Positions 52,601 through 62,300 of a stretch of DNA of 64,000 bases are shown one piece after another. The position numbers were made by a program, and so were the translations under genes. Each line of letters opens with the position of its first letter. Positions within the stretch are counted from its first letter, which is position 1. The DNA comes from an uncultured Hyphomonas sp. Its GTDB lineage: Bacteria; Pseudomonadota; Alphaproteobacteria; Caulobacterales; Hyphomonadaceae. The notes under the pieces were generated by a model. That model was not told the DNA's origin. It worked only from the letters and a program-made list of their open reading frames with translations, and searched no databases. Location of the stretch: contig NZ_OY782759.1 of the NCBI RefSeq assembly GCF_963678195.1, forward strand, positions 744,001 through 808,000, read 5' to 3'.

Positions 52601-52724
52601 TATATACAGGTCTGCCAGCAACACATGCCGAGGCAACCAGCCGGGAAGGGCTTGGCATCTTCCCGCTGTCGCGATAGCGCCTAGAGCCTACGAGTGTGTG
52701 GAAGGGATCCCACCGGGAAACCGC

Positions 52725-54122
52725 ATGACTGAAGTGCTTTCAACCACGACCCAGAAGGGGGCTGAGAGAGGCATACGCCGTGCCACGACGCTACGGGTCC
52801 GTGACTTTGTCGTGCTTATATCGTGCTTTGCGGCGGTTCTCGTGCTGCTACTGGTGACCGGCTCCATCGGACTGCTCGAAGCCGCTGCCGCCCTGATCGC
52901 GGCGGGGGCTGTTGCCTGGGCCTATTATGTCGGGTCGGCGACCGTCCTGCCGGCCTCGGCCGTGGTGGATGGCGCAGCAGACAGTATCGTGCCCGGCCCG
53001 TCGGCGGCGTCCATTCCGCTGAAGGCCTTGCCTCTGCCGGCATTCGAGATCGACCTCGACGGGCGGATCGTCGCCTTCAATGCCGAGGCAGAGGACATTC
53101 TGCGCCTCGACAACCGCGTCCGGCCGCGTGCCTCGACGGTCATTCGCTCCCCGGCGCTGCTGTCGGCGATCGACAAGGCGATTCATACAGAAGTTGACGC
53201 GCCGCTGGCGGTGGATGTCGATGCCGGGCCGAATGAAACCTGGCGCGCGCATGTCTCAAGGCCTCTGGAAGCCGGCCGGGTGCTGATCGTGCTGGAGGAT
53301 CTGACCCCACTGCGACGGGCGGCGCGTGCCCGGTCTGATTTCATTGCCAATGCCAGCCACGAATTGCGTACGCCGCTGACGGCCTTGTCCGGTTTCATCG
53401 AGACAATGCGCGGCCCGGCAAAGGATGATCCGGAAAGCTGGGGCCGGTTCCTGGACATCATGGCCGTGGAATCGGAGCGCATGTCCCGCCTCATCTCAGA
53501 CCTTCTGTCCCTGTCGAGGATCGAGTCGTCCGAGCAGGTCGCCCCGCGCGACAAGGTGGACATGCAGGACGTGCTGGTGTCTGGCACGGCCGCACTGGGC
53601 GGCATGGCGGACGAACGCGGCGTGACGCTGGTTGTCTCCGGCACCGATGAGGCGCTTCCGGTGATCGGCAACCGGGACGAACTGATCCAGGTGGTCGAGA
53701 ACCTGATTTCCAATGCGATCAAATATTGCCGCAAGGACGGCACGGTCCGGGTCACCTATGGCGCAGCGGCCGATACGGTTGAAGCGCGGGCGAAGTCCGG
53801 CCAGGTCTGGGAGAATGGCGAGCGGATGACGCTGTTGCAGTCGGTTAACCGGCCGGGCCCGGGCGAGCCGGCGGTGTGGATCCGGGTCGAGGATGAAGGC
53901 CCGGGCATTGAGCGCCAGCACCTGCCGCGGCTCGGCGAGCGCTTCTACCGCACAGATCAGAGCCGTGGCGGCAAGATCACCGGCACGGGTCTGGGCCTCG
54001 CCATTGTGAAACACATCATGGCGCACCATCGCGGCGGCATGGCGGTGGAAACGGTGATGGAGCAGGGATCCGCTTTTGCGGTCTGGCTTCCGGCCATGCG
54101 GCGCAAGGCCGGAGATGCCTGA
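52725..54122 (+). CDS. PhoR-like sensor histidine kinase
   Basis: A 465-residue kinase. Two closely spaced transmembrane helices (about 26-48 and 50-70) leave almost no periplasmic part, as in PhoR. A PAS-like domain covers about 100-195. The phosphoacceptor is His212 in ASHELRTPL; the ATP-binding part has ENLISNAIKYC, EDEGPGIE and GTGLGLAIVKHI. No response regulator or phoU/pst genes adjoin it, so the partner is elsewhere. A PstS-like lipoprotein gene lies 2.7 kb downstream, which fits a phosphate role. I chose the ATG at 52725 (GGAAGGGAT upstream); a longer frame starting at 52374 runs through the divergent promoter. Confidence 0.88.
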   Translation: MTEVLSTTTQKGAERGIRRATTLRVRDFVVLISCFAAVLVLLLVTGSIGLLEAAAALIAAGAVAWAYYVGSATVLPASAVVDGAADSIVPGPSAASIPLKALPLPAFEIDLDGRIVAFNAEAEDILRLDNRVRPRASTVIRSPALLSAIDKAIHTEVDAPLAVDVDAGPNETWRAHVSRPLEAGRVLIVLEDLTPLRRAARARSDFIANASHELRTPLTALSGFIETMRGPAKDDPESWGRFLDIMAVESERMSRLISDLLSLSRIESSEQVAPRDKVDMQDVLVSGTAALGGMADERGVTLVVSGTDEALPVIGNRDELIQVVENLISNAIKYCRKDGTVRVTYGAAADTVEARAKSGQVWENGERMTLLQSVNRPGPGEPAVWIRVEDEGPGIERQHLPRLGERFYRTDQSRGGKITGTGLGLAIVKHIMAHHRGGMAVETVMEQGSAFAVWLPAMRRKAGDA

Positions 54123-54136
54123 CGGCTTGCGCCGGA

Positions 54137-54439
54137 TCAGTCGGCGCTGGCGGTCCGGTGATGGGCGTCGAACCAGTCGGTCATCAGGTCGCCCGGCATC
54201 CGGCCAAGATCCCGGTACCAGGACGGCAGGTTCTGCAGCATTTCCGCCGTATCGCCCCAGCGGCGCAGGTTTACGTCAGCCGCCGCATGAAAGGCATCGC
54301 GCAGGCGGTTTTCGTCCATCGCTTCAAACCCGTTCATCCCGGTCAGACCGGCGAAGCTCTTCTGCATGACCAGCGTGGTTTCGAGCGTGGCAGCCGCAAC
54401 AGACAATGTCGCGCGCCAAGGCATAAGCCAATATTCCAT
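54137..54439 (-). CDS. Small protein of unknown function
   Basis: A 100-residue protein. The N-terminal 30 residues (MEYWLMPWRATLSVAAATLE) are amphipathic or membrane-associated; the rest is helical with many Trp and Asp (NLRRWGDTAEMLQNLPSWYRDLG). The length and pattern remind me of small polyhydroxyalkanoate-granule or phasin-like proteins, but I cannot assign it. ACAGGACTG directly before the ATG at 54439 is a good ribosome-binding site. It is convergent with the PhoR-like kinase and divergent from murI. Confidence 0.7.
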   Translation of the reverse strand: MEYWLMPWRATLSVAAATLETTLVMQKSFAGLTGMNGFEAMDENRLRDAFHAAADVNLRRWGDTAEMLQNLPSWYRDLGRMPGDLMTDWFDAHHRTASAD

Positions 54440-54593
54440 CAGTCCTGTATCCCTTTTCTGTCCTGAACAGTACGCCGCTATGCTGCATTGCACAACAAGA
54501 CTCATGCCAATGGCGAAGTTGCGGCTCTTTTCTCATGGAAACAGCGGGTTCTGCCCCGTTTTCGCCGCCTGCGAATGCGACTAAGTTTTCATC

Positions 54594-55463
54594 ATGGCTG
54601 AGACGTTGCCCGGCAATTTTGTTCCGTCTCCTGCCCGCGGGCGGGTGCTCGTCTTCGATTCCGGGGTCGGGGGCCTGACGGTTGCGGAAGAGATCCGCGC
54701 GCTGGGTCCGGTGCTTGGTGTGCACTATGCCGCCGATTCCGGTTTCTTCCCTTATGGCGACAAGTCCGACGAGGCTCTGCGTGAGCGCCTGCCGAAAGTA
54801 GCCAGGGCGCTCTGCGACCGTGTGAAGCCGGACGTGTTCGTCATCGCCTGCAATACGGCCTCGACCCTGGCGCTGGCAGAGGTGCGCGCGGCGCTGGATA
54901 TTCCGGTTGTCGGCACCGTGCCGGCGATCAAGCCTGCTGCCCAGCTTACCCGCACCGGCACGATCGGGCTGCTGGCGACGCCGGGCACGATCCGCCGGGC
55001 CTATACGTCCGAACTGATCGAGACCTTCGCCGGCCATCTGCGCGTCATCATGCATGGCAGTATCGAGCTTGTCCGCCTGGCCGAGGCCCATGCGCGGGGG
55101 GAGGACATCCATATCGACCGGTTTGCAGAGGCGCAGGCGCCGCTGTTCGATGTGCCGGGCGGGGAGAAGATCGACACGATCGTGCTGGCCTGTACGCATT
55201 TCCCGCTTGTGCGCGGCCAGCTGATTGCCAGTGCGCCCCAGCCTGTCAGCTATGTCGACTCAGGCGCCGCGATTGCGCGCCAGACCATCCGTGTACTGCC
55301 GGTGGAGACGGAGGCGCGCGGCATTGGCGGGCACGCCTATCTGACCAGTCATCCCGAGGACGAGGCGGATCTCGCGCTCGTCCTCAGGCGATACGGTTTT
55401 CCGGAACTTCAGAGCGTGGCTCTGGACCCGATGGACACAACTTCGGCCCCGACCGACCCGTAA
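54594..55463 (+). CDS. murI: Glutamate racemase
   Basis: A 289-residue cofactor-independent racemase that makes D-glutamate for peptidoglycan. The two catalytic cysteines are Cys86 in IACNTAST and Cys200 in LACTHFPL; the FDSGVGGLTV motif (residues 21-30) binds substrate, and the YGDKS block is present. It appears to be monocistronic. Its last 55 bases overlap the 3' end of the convergent decarboxylase gene. Confidence 0.96.
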   Translation: MAETLPGNFVPSPARGRVLVFDSGVGGLTVAEEIRALGPVLGVHYAADSGFFPYGDKSDEALRERLPKVARALCDRVKPDVFVIACNTASTLALAEVRAALDIPVVGTVPAIKPAAQLTRTGTIGLLATPGTIRRAYTSELIETFAGHLRVIMHGSIELVRLAEAHARGEDIHIDRFAEAQAPLFDVPGGEKIDTIVLACTHFPLVRGQLIASAPQPVSYVDSGAAIARQTIRVLPVETEARGIGGHAYLTSHPEDEADLALVLRRYGFPELQSVALDPMDTTSAPTDP

Positions 55464-56602
55464 AGGCTCGGCCACGGCGCGTCCTGCACTTCCACCACTT
55501 CGGTCTCTCCGAAGCCGTTGAAGCGGCTGGACATGGCGCGGCCATAGGCGCCGAGGTTTCCGAACTCGATATAGTCGCCTTCGGTCAGGCCGGCCGGCAG
55601 CATGATCTCGTCCGGGAACTTGTCGGTCGAATCGCAGGTCGGGCCATAGACGCGGTAAGCCTTCATGCCGTGCAGTTTGCGGCCGTCGCCGGCGATGGCG
55701 CGTTTCGGGAACTGCCAGCGCTCATGCACGGCATCGTAGAGGGCGCCATAGGAGCCGTCATTGATGTAGAGCGCGCCGTTCTTCGACAATTCGATCCTGC
55801 ACAGCAGGCTTTCGGACTCGGCGACCAGCGCACGGCCCGGCTCGCACCAGAGGTCAGCGTTTTCGAGAACGAACATTTCCTCGAATGATGCCTCGATCAT
55901 GGCGACATAGGATTCCAGCGCCGGCGGGGCGTTGTCGGCGTATACGGACGGAAAGCCGCCGCCAACGTCGACGATGTCCACCGTGACACCTGCGGTAATG
56001 ATGATGCGCGACACGTCTGCCATGGCGGTTGCCCAGGCCGTCGGCTTCAGGGCCTGGCTGCCGACATGGAACGACACGCCCAGTTCGTCTGCATAGCGGC
56101 GGGCTTCGCGCAGGATTTCTGCAGCGTCGTTCGCGCTTGCGCCGAATTTACCGGCCAGCGGCAGGGCGGCCCCGTCACAGGAAACAGCGACACGGACGAT
56201 AATCGTCAGGTCGTTGGCATAGCCGGTTTCCTCAAGGATCTTGTTCAGCTCCTCCATCGTATCGGTGACGAAGATGCGGACGCCGAATTCCTTGTAGGCG
56301 CGGGCGATCGCACGGCGGTTCTTCACCGGGTGCAGAAACGCGATGCGCGCTGTCGGGAAACGTGTACGGATCAGCTCGACTTCGGTGTCGGAGGCGCAAT
56401 CGAAGCTGCGTACGCCGCCGGCCCAGAGGGCATCGAGCACGTGCGGGCCGGGGTTCGCCTTCACGGCATAGAACGGCTCGGCCGAGAAGGACTCGCGGAA
56501 CCATTTCGCCGACGCGGTGACGCGCTCCGGACGGAAACACCAGACGGGAACATCCGGCTGGGACTCACGAACGATATGAACCGGGGTAGCATAGGAGTGC
56601 AT
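55409..56602 (-). CDS. Group IV ornithine/lysine/arginine-type decarboxylase
   Basis: A 397-residue fold-type III PLP enzyme of the eukaryotic ornithine decarboxylase group. The PLP lysine is Lys48 in FYAVKANPG, the glycine loop is VDVGGGFPSVY, the PLP phosphate contact is CEPGRALV, and the catalytic Cys is in VYGPTCDSTDKF. It makes putrescine or a related diamine for polyamine synthesis. GGAGG precedes the ATG at 56602 but is inside a leader hairpin, so translation is probably regulated. The first 37 residues of a longer frame are not used. It converges on murI with a 55-base overlap. Confidence 0.93.
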   Translation of the reverse strand: MHSYATPVHIVRESQPDVPVWCFRPERVTASAKWFRESFSAEPFYAVKANPGPHVLDALWAGGVRSFDCASDTEVELIRTRFPTARIAFLHPVKNRRAIARAYKEFGVRIFVTDTMEELNKILEETGYANDLTIIVRVAVSCDGAALPLAGKFGASANDAAEILREARRYADELGVSFHVGSQALKPTAWATAMADVSRIIITAGVTVDIVDVGGGFPSVYADNAPPALESYVAMIEASFEEMFVLENADLWCEPGRALVAESESLLCRIELSKNGALYINDGSYGALYDAVHERWQFPKRAIAGDGRKLHGMKAYRVYGPTCDSTDKFPDEIMLPAGLTEGDYIEFGNLGAYGRAMSSRFNGFGETEVVEVQDAPWPSLYGSVGAEVVSIGSRATL

Positions 56603-56760
56603 GACACCTAACCTCCAAAGGGCTTTTAACCAGCTTTGGGCGTTAGTACGGGGGCCCCCACCGAGTGGGTTAGCGCAGAGTGTCCGCCACATCTCTTTAA
56701 TTCGAGGGGGCATTTAGGGGACTCTGTTCGCGCACGCAAGGGGATTTTTTTGCGCGAACT
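56603..56760 (-). ncRNA. Structured leader of the ornithine-type decarboxylase gene
   Basis: On the minus strand a hairpin pairs CCAAAG with CTTTGG and TAAC with GTTA, so it holds the ribosome-binding site GGAGG in its 3' arm. Just upstream is CCCAC-TCG-GTGGG, and further up a perfect 9-bp pair GTTCGCGCA/TGCGCGAAC (56726-56734 and 56751-56759) plus a long CAGAGT/ACTCTG stem. This fits the alphaproteobacterial speF leader (Rfam RF00518), a conserved RNA before decarboxylase genes; the family match is not computed here. Confidence 0.6.
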
Positions 56761-56879
56761 GAAATTTTTCATGAAACCTTCTTTGACGAGGCCTGTAGCA
56801 GTTATTGAAGAAGGCGTACGATGTTTGGAGTCATACAGAATTCCGGATACATGCGGGCACCATTGGGAAAGAATTGAGC

Positions 56880-57989
56880 ATGACGCGTAGGTGCCTCCCG
56901 GCCGTCCGGCCTGTCCTTGCTGCAGCACTCTTGCTGCTGGCCGCCGCATGCGGACGAACGGACCTGTCGGAGCTGGAAGTGGGTGACCGGATTGTCATAC
57001 CCTCGATCACCGGCGTGGATGCCGAGAAGATCAAGATTGTCGGCTCCTCCACGGTCTCGCCGTTCGCCACGACCGTTGCCGAACAGTTCGGCGCGGTCAC
57101 CAAATGGCCGACGCCTGTCGTGGAAACGACCGGGACAGGCGGCGGCTTCAAGGCGTTCTGCCTTGGCGCCGGGCCGTCACAGCCCTCCATTTCCGACGCC
57201 TCACGCCCCATCAAGAAGAGCGAGCGGGCTCTGTGTGCGGCCAATGGCGTGAATGACCCGGCGGAATTCCGTGTCGGTTATGACGGGATCGTCATCGCCA
57301 ATTCGAAGGCCGGGCCGGATTTCGACATCACCAAGGCAGAGCTTTACCGCGCCCTCGCCAAGGACCTGCCGGACGGGGAGGGCGGCTTCGTGCCCAATCC
57401 TTACAAGTCCTGGAGCGAAGTCAGCCCATCCCTGCCGGACGAGCCGATCCTGGTCTTCGGCCCACCGCCCACCTCCGGCACACGGGACGCCTTTGTCGAA
57501 CTGGGCATGGAGCATGGCGCGCTGGAAGATCCGCAGATGAGCGCGCTGAGCGACCTCGACGAGACGGCCTTCCTGCAGCGCGCGCATACGATCCGCACTG
57601 ACGGCGCCTGGATCGATTTCGGGGAGAATGACGCCGCCGTCGTACAGGCCCTCACCAAGACACCGGCTGCGATCGGCATTCTCGGTTTTTCCTTCCTTGA
57701 GCAGAATTCGGACCGGGTGAAGGCTGGCCTGCTGTCCGGTGTCCCACCGGACTTCGTGCATATCAAGGATGGCGACTATGGCCTGTCGCGTATGCTGTAC
57801 ATCTATGTGAAACGGGAAAACCTCGGCTTCGTGCCCGGCATTGCCGAGTTCGTTGAAGAGTTCGTGTCGGACGGCGCCATGGGTCCCGACGGCTACCTGC
57901 TGGACAAGGGGCTGATCCCGCTCACGGAAGAAGACCGCGCCACAGAGCAGGCAAGGGCGGCCGCGCTCAAGGCGGCGCCAGACAACTAG
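56880..57989 (+). CDS. PstS-family phosphate-binding lipoprotein
   Basis: A 369-residue solute-binding protein. The signal peptide ends in LAAAC, so Cys24 is lipidated. The phosphate-binding fold follows: IKIVGSSTVSPFATTVAEQF, TGTGGGFKAFC, GPPPTSGTRDAFVELGM and SRMLYIYVKRENLG. The related PstS proteins bind phosphate with high affinity for ABC uptake. No pstCAB genes follow, so it either works with a transporter elsewhere or acts in sensing. The ATG at 56880 fits the lipoprotein signal; a longer frame starts at 56805. It is divergent from the decarboxylase. Confidence 0.9.
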   Translation: MTRRCLPAVRPVLAAALLLLAAACGRTDLSELEVGDRIVIPSITGVDAEKIKIVGSSTVSPFATTVAEQFGAVTKWPTPVVETTGTGGGFKAFCLGAGPSQPSISDASRPIKKSERALCAANGVNDPAEFRVGYDGIVIANSKAGPDFDITKAELYRALAKDLPDGEGGFVPNPYKSWSEVSPSLPDEPILVFGPPPTSGTRDAFVELGMEHGALEDPQMSALSDLDETAFLQRAHTIRTDGAWIDFGENDAAVVQALTKTPAAIGILGFSFLEQNSDRVKAGLLSGVPPDFVHIKDGDYGLSRMLYIYVKRENLGFVPGIAEFVEEFVSDGAMGPDGYLLDKGLIPLTEEDRATEQARAAALKAAPDN

Positions 57990-58013
57990 GTTCTCAAAGC
58001 GGATTCCCGAAAA

Positions 58014-59183
58014 TCAGGCTTTGTCGTCGGGCTTGTCGCCGGAATCCTTCGGCTTCGGGCTGAGGTCCAGCAGCGGCGGGATGACCAGTTCCAGCGGCTT
58101 CTTGCGCCGGCGCAGGCGGATCTTCTGCCAGAAGCGTTTCCGGGCTGGGGCAGGCAGGGGCTGGAGGTTTTCGATGAAGGCCTCCGCGCAGGCCTGCCAG
58201 CTATAGCCTTCGGCATATTTGCGGCAGGTGTCGCGGTCGAGGTCCAGGCAGGCGATGGCTCCCGCCGCCAGGTCTCCGTCGACCGGCGTAATGGTTCCGG
58301 CGTTCGAACCCGGGATCACATCGCGCGGGCCGGTGGCATCAAAGGCGGCGACCGGCGTGCCGGACGACATGGCCTCCAGGACGACCAGGCCGAACGTGTC
58401 GGTCAGGCTCGGGAAGACGAAAACGTCTGCGCTCGCATAGACGGTTGCCAGGTCCTCATTGAAGCGTGCGCCGAGGAATTTGACTTCCGGGTAGCGCTTC
58501 TGGAGTTCCTCGCGCTGTGGGCCATCGCCAACGATCACTTTCGTTCCCGGCAGGTCCAGTTCGGCGAAGGCTTCGATATTCTTTTCCACGGCCACGCGGC
58601 CGACATTCAGAAAGATCGGGCGCTGCAGGCCCTCGAACGGATCGCCCGGCTGGCCTTCCTCAATGCGGCGGGATGGGTGGAAGAGGTCTGTATCGACGCC
58701 CCGGCCCCAGGCGACAAGATTGATGAATTTCTTGGCCCGCAATTCCTCCACCATGGACGGGGTCGGCACCATCACCTTGCCGGAATATTTGTGGAACCAG
58801 CGCACGAAATTATAGCCCCAGGAAATCGGGATGGGCAGGCGGGCCGATACATATTCCGGGAACCGGGTGTGATAGGCGGTGGAGAAGGGGTGTTTGATCT
58901 TCAGGCACATGGCCCGGCCGGCCATGCCGAGTGTGCCTTCGGTCGCGATATGCACCGCATCAGGCTCGAATTCGTTGAACCGCTCTTCAATCTGGCCCCG
59001 GGCGAACAGGGCCAGCTTGATTTCCGGATAGGTCGGCAGGGGCATGGTCATGAACCCCTGTCCGGGGTGCACGATTTCCCATTCATGGCCCATCGCCTCG
59101 GATTCGGCGATGACGCGCTTCATGGTGCGCACGACGCCATTGACCTGAGGGTCCCAGGCGTCTGTCACGAGCATGATCCGCAT
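58014..59183 (-). CDS. Family 4 glycosyltransferase (alpha-mannosyltransferase type)
   Basis: A 389-residue GT-B enzyme. The N-terminal half has VTDAWDPQVNGVVRTM and EGTLGMAGRAMCLKI; the nucleotide-sugar domain has FLNVGRVAVEKNIEAF, VIVGDGPQREEL, and the EX7E motif in SLTDTFGLVVLEAMSSGTPVAAF. It resembles MgtA/PimB-type transferases that add mannose or glucose to lipids. The basic, Arg/Lys-rich tail after residue 340 may hold it at the membrane. GGGAG precedes the ATG at 59183. Confidence 0.92.
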   Translation of the reverse strand: MRIMLVTDAWDPQVNGVVRTMKRVIAESEAMGHEWEIVHPGQGFMTMPLPTYPEIKLALFARGQIEERFNEFEPDAVHIATEGTLGMAGRAMCLKIKHPFSTAYHTRFPEYVSARLPIPISWGYNFVRWFHKYSGKVMVPTPSMVEELRAKKFINLVAWGRGVDTDLFHPSRRIEEGQPGDPFEGLQRPIFLNVGRVAVEKNIEAFAELDLPGTKVIVGDGPQREELQKRYPEVKFLGARFNEDLATVYASADVFVFPSLTDTFGLVVLEAMSSGTPVAAFDATGPRDVIPGSNAGTITPVDGDLAAGAIACLDLDRDTCRKYAEGYSWQACAEAFIENLQPLPAPARKRFWQKIRLRRRKKPLELVIPPLLDLSPKPKDSGDKPDDKA

Positions 59184-59385
59184 GTGGACTCCCATCAATG
59201 CCACGCAGCCGCGCGCAACATGGCGGGCTTGGAGAGGACCGTAAAGGCCCCTTTCGCTGTCCACTACCCTCGCACTCGACAGGTAGAGACGATATAGTTT
59301 TTTCCCAGATGGGTGGGAACCGGCATAAGACCTGCCCCGTTATTCTGCTTTTGTACCAAGTTTATGCCAGAAGGGACCACCATTT

Positions 59386-62300
59386 ATGACCGACGCCCTC
59401 GCCGCCACGCAATTTGTCTGGGACGCGCTCGACTCCAACAAGTTTGTTGATGAGGAGGCCTTGCTCGAGGATCTCCTGAAAGAGACGCCTGTCAGTGATG
59501 ATCTGCGGCAGGCCGCGATGCGACGGGCACTCGACCTGGTCGAGACGGCGCGGGCCACCGGGCGCCGCAAGGGCATGATGGAAAGTTTCCTGGAGGAGTT
59601 CGGCCTGTCCAATGCCGAGGGCCTCGCCCTGATGTGTCTCGCTGAGGCGCTGCTGCGGGTGCCCGATGCCGAGACCCGCGACGACCTGATCGCCGAGAAG
59701 ATCCGGTCCGGAAACTGGGGCGCTCATCAGGGGCAGTCGGAATCCTGGCTGGTCAATGCCTCCACCTGGGGGTTGATGCTGACAGGCCGCGTGATCGGTG
59801 TGCCGGCGGCAGCCAAGAAGGGCCCCAGCCATTTCGTGTCCGGCCTTGTGCGCGAGAGCGGTGAGCCGGTGATCCGCGCCGCCATGATGCAGGCGATGCG
59901 GATCATGGGCGAGCAGTTCGTCCTTGGGCGGAACGTGAAGGATGCGCTGAAGCGCGGCGGCCGGATGGTGCGCCAGGGCGATGCGGCCCATTTCAGCTTC
60001 GATATGCTGGGGGAGGGCGCCCGCACCGCGGCTGACGCCGAACGCTATCTGAAGGCCTATCAGAGCGCCATCGAACAGGTTGCCGCCAGCAAGGACAAAT
60101 CTCTCAAGCCGGAAGCGGCCAATGGCGTCTCGGTCAAGCTCTCCGCCCTGCATCCGCGCTATGAGGCGGTCAATGAAGCCCGGGTGATGGAAGAAATCTA
60201 TCCCGGCCTTCTGGGCCTCTGCAAACAGGCGGCCGACGCGAATATCAATCTCTGTCTGGATGCGGAAGAAGCCGATCGGCTGGTGATCTCCCTCAAGCTG
60301 ATGGAAGCGCTTGCGCGTGAGCCGTCGCTCAAGGGCTGGTCCGGTCTGGGCATCGCCGTGCAGGCCTATCAGAAGCGCGCCCGCGGCGTGATCGAGAAGC
60401 TGAAACAGCTGGCAGGCGACACCCGCCAGCGCTTCATGGTGCGCCTCGTGAAAGGCGCCTATTGGGACAGTGAGATCAAGCACGCTCAGGTCGAAGGCTT
60501 CCCGAACTTCCCGGTCTTCACCACCAAGCAGGGCACGGACTTCCATTATCTCGCCTGTGCAAAACAGCTGCTGGAAGCGAGCCCGGTGCTCTATCCGCAA
60601 TTTGCCACGCACAATGCCCACACGCTGGCGACGGTAGACCTTATGGCAGACTCCATGGGCGTCACGGCGTTTGAGTTCCAGCGCCTGCACGGCATGGGCG
60701 AAGCGCTTTATGGCGCGGCGAAAGCCGGCAAGAAGGTGCGGGTCTATGCCCCGGTCGGGGCGCACAAGGATTTGTTGCCGTATCTCGTCCGCCGCCTGCT
60801 GGAGAACGGCGCCAATACAAGTTTTGTGCACTCCTTCCTCGATCCGGATGTGCCGGCCGAACAGGTCGTCGCCGATCCGATCACCAAGGTCGAGGCCGGC
60901 CCTCGCCGCCATCCGCGTATTCCCACGCCGCCCCGCCTTTACGGGCCGGAACGGCGCAATTCGTCCGGCCTGGACCTGTCGCAGCAGAATGTCCGCGACG
61001 ACATCGCCGCCGCCATCCGCATGTTCCGTGACAGCCCCGCCATCGCGGCCGGGGCGATCGTTTCCGGCAAACCGGACACCGGCGGCGGAGAGCTCTGCCG
61101 TGTGCCGTTCCACACCGAAACCGTGCTCGGTGCCTGCAAGGAAGCCACCGAGGCGGCGATGGACCGCGCGCTGGACGCGGCGGTCAATTTCCAGCCGGAA
61201 TGGGACAAGCTCGGCGGGCCGCAGCGGGCGAGCCATCTGCGCGCCATGGCCGAAGCGCTGGAAGACAATATGCCCCGTCTCATCGCCCTGATGGCGCGCG
61301 AGACCGGCAAGACGCTGAATGACGGCATCGCCGAAGTCCGCGAAGCGGTCGATTTCCTGCGCTATTACGCAATGGGCGCCGAGAAGGATTTCGCCGGGCC
61401 TGTGCGCCTGCCGGGTCCGACGGGGGAGACCAACCATCTGTCCCTGCACGGACGGGGCGTGTTCTGCTGTATCAGTCCGTGGAATTTCCCGCTGGCCATC
61501 TTTACCGGGCAAATCTCTGCGGCGCTCGCGGCCGGCAATACGGTCGTCGCCAAGCCGGCTGAACAATCGCCGCTGATCGCGTTCGAGGCAGTGAAACTGT
61601 TCCACAAGGCCGGCCTGCCGGTAAATGCGCTGCACCTTTTGCCCGGCAAGGGGGAGACAGTCGGGGCGAAGCTGACGTCTGACCTGCGCGTTTCCGGCGT
61701 CTGTTTCACCGGCGGCACGAACACCGCCCGCATGATCAACCGCACGCTGGCAGACCGCGACGGGCCGATTATTCCGCTGATCGCAGAGACCGGCGGCCTG
61801 AACGGCCTGTTCGTCGACACGACGGCACTGCGCGAACAGGTGCTGGATGACATGATCATTTCCGCCTTCGGATCGGCTGGCCAGCGCTGTTCGGCGCTAC
61901 GCGTTGCCTTCCTGCCGAAGGCCACTGCCGACCATCTGATCGAAGGCCTGAAAGGGGCGATGGACGAGCTGAAGCTTGGCGACCCGGCCCTGCCTGAAAC
62001 GGACATTGGCCCGGTCGTCGATGCGGAAGCGCGCGACATGCTGGAGGCACACCTCGAAGACATGAAGTCCCGCGCGAAAGTCCTGCACCAGGTCGATGCC
62101 GGTCAGATCGGCCGCGAAGGCTACGGCTTCGGCCCGGCGCTGGTGGAACTGTCCTCGCTGGATCAGATTACGGAAGAGAAGTTCGGCCCCATCCTGCATG
62201 TGATCCGCTACGACCCGGATGATATCGACGAGGTCGGCGCCAAACTCCACGCCAAGGGCTATGGCCTGACGCTGGGTGTGCATTCGCGCCTAGACAGCTT

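Noticed and set aside
59362-61635. 757-codon minus-strand frame opposite putA
   Set aside because: Despite its length it has no domain signatures and is colinear with the conserved PutA enzyme on the other strand.
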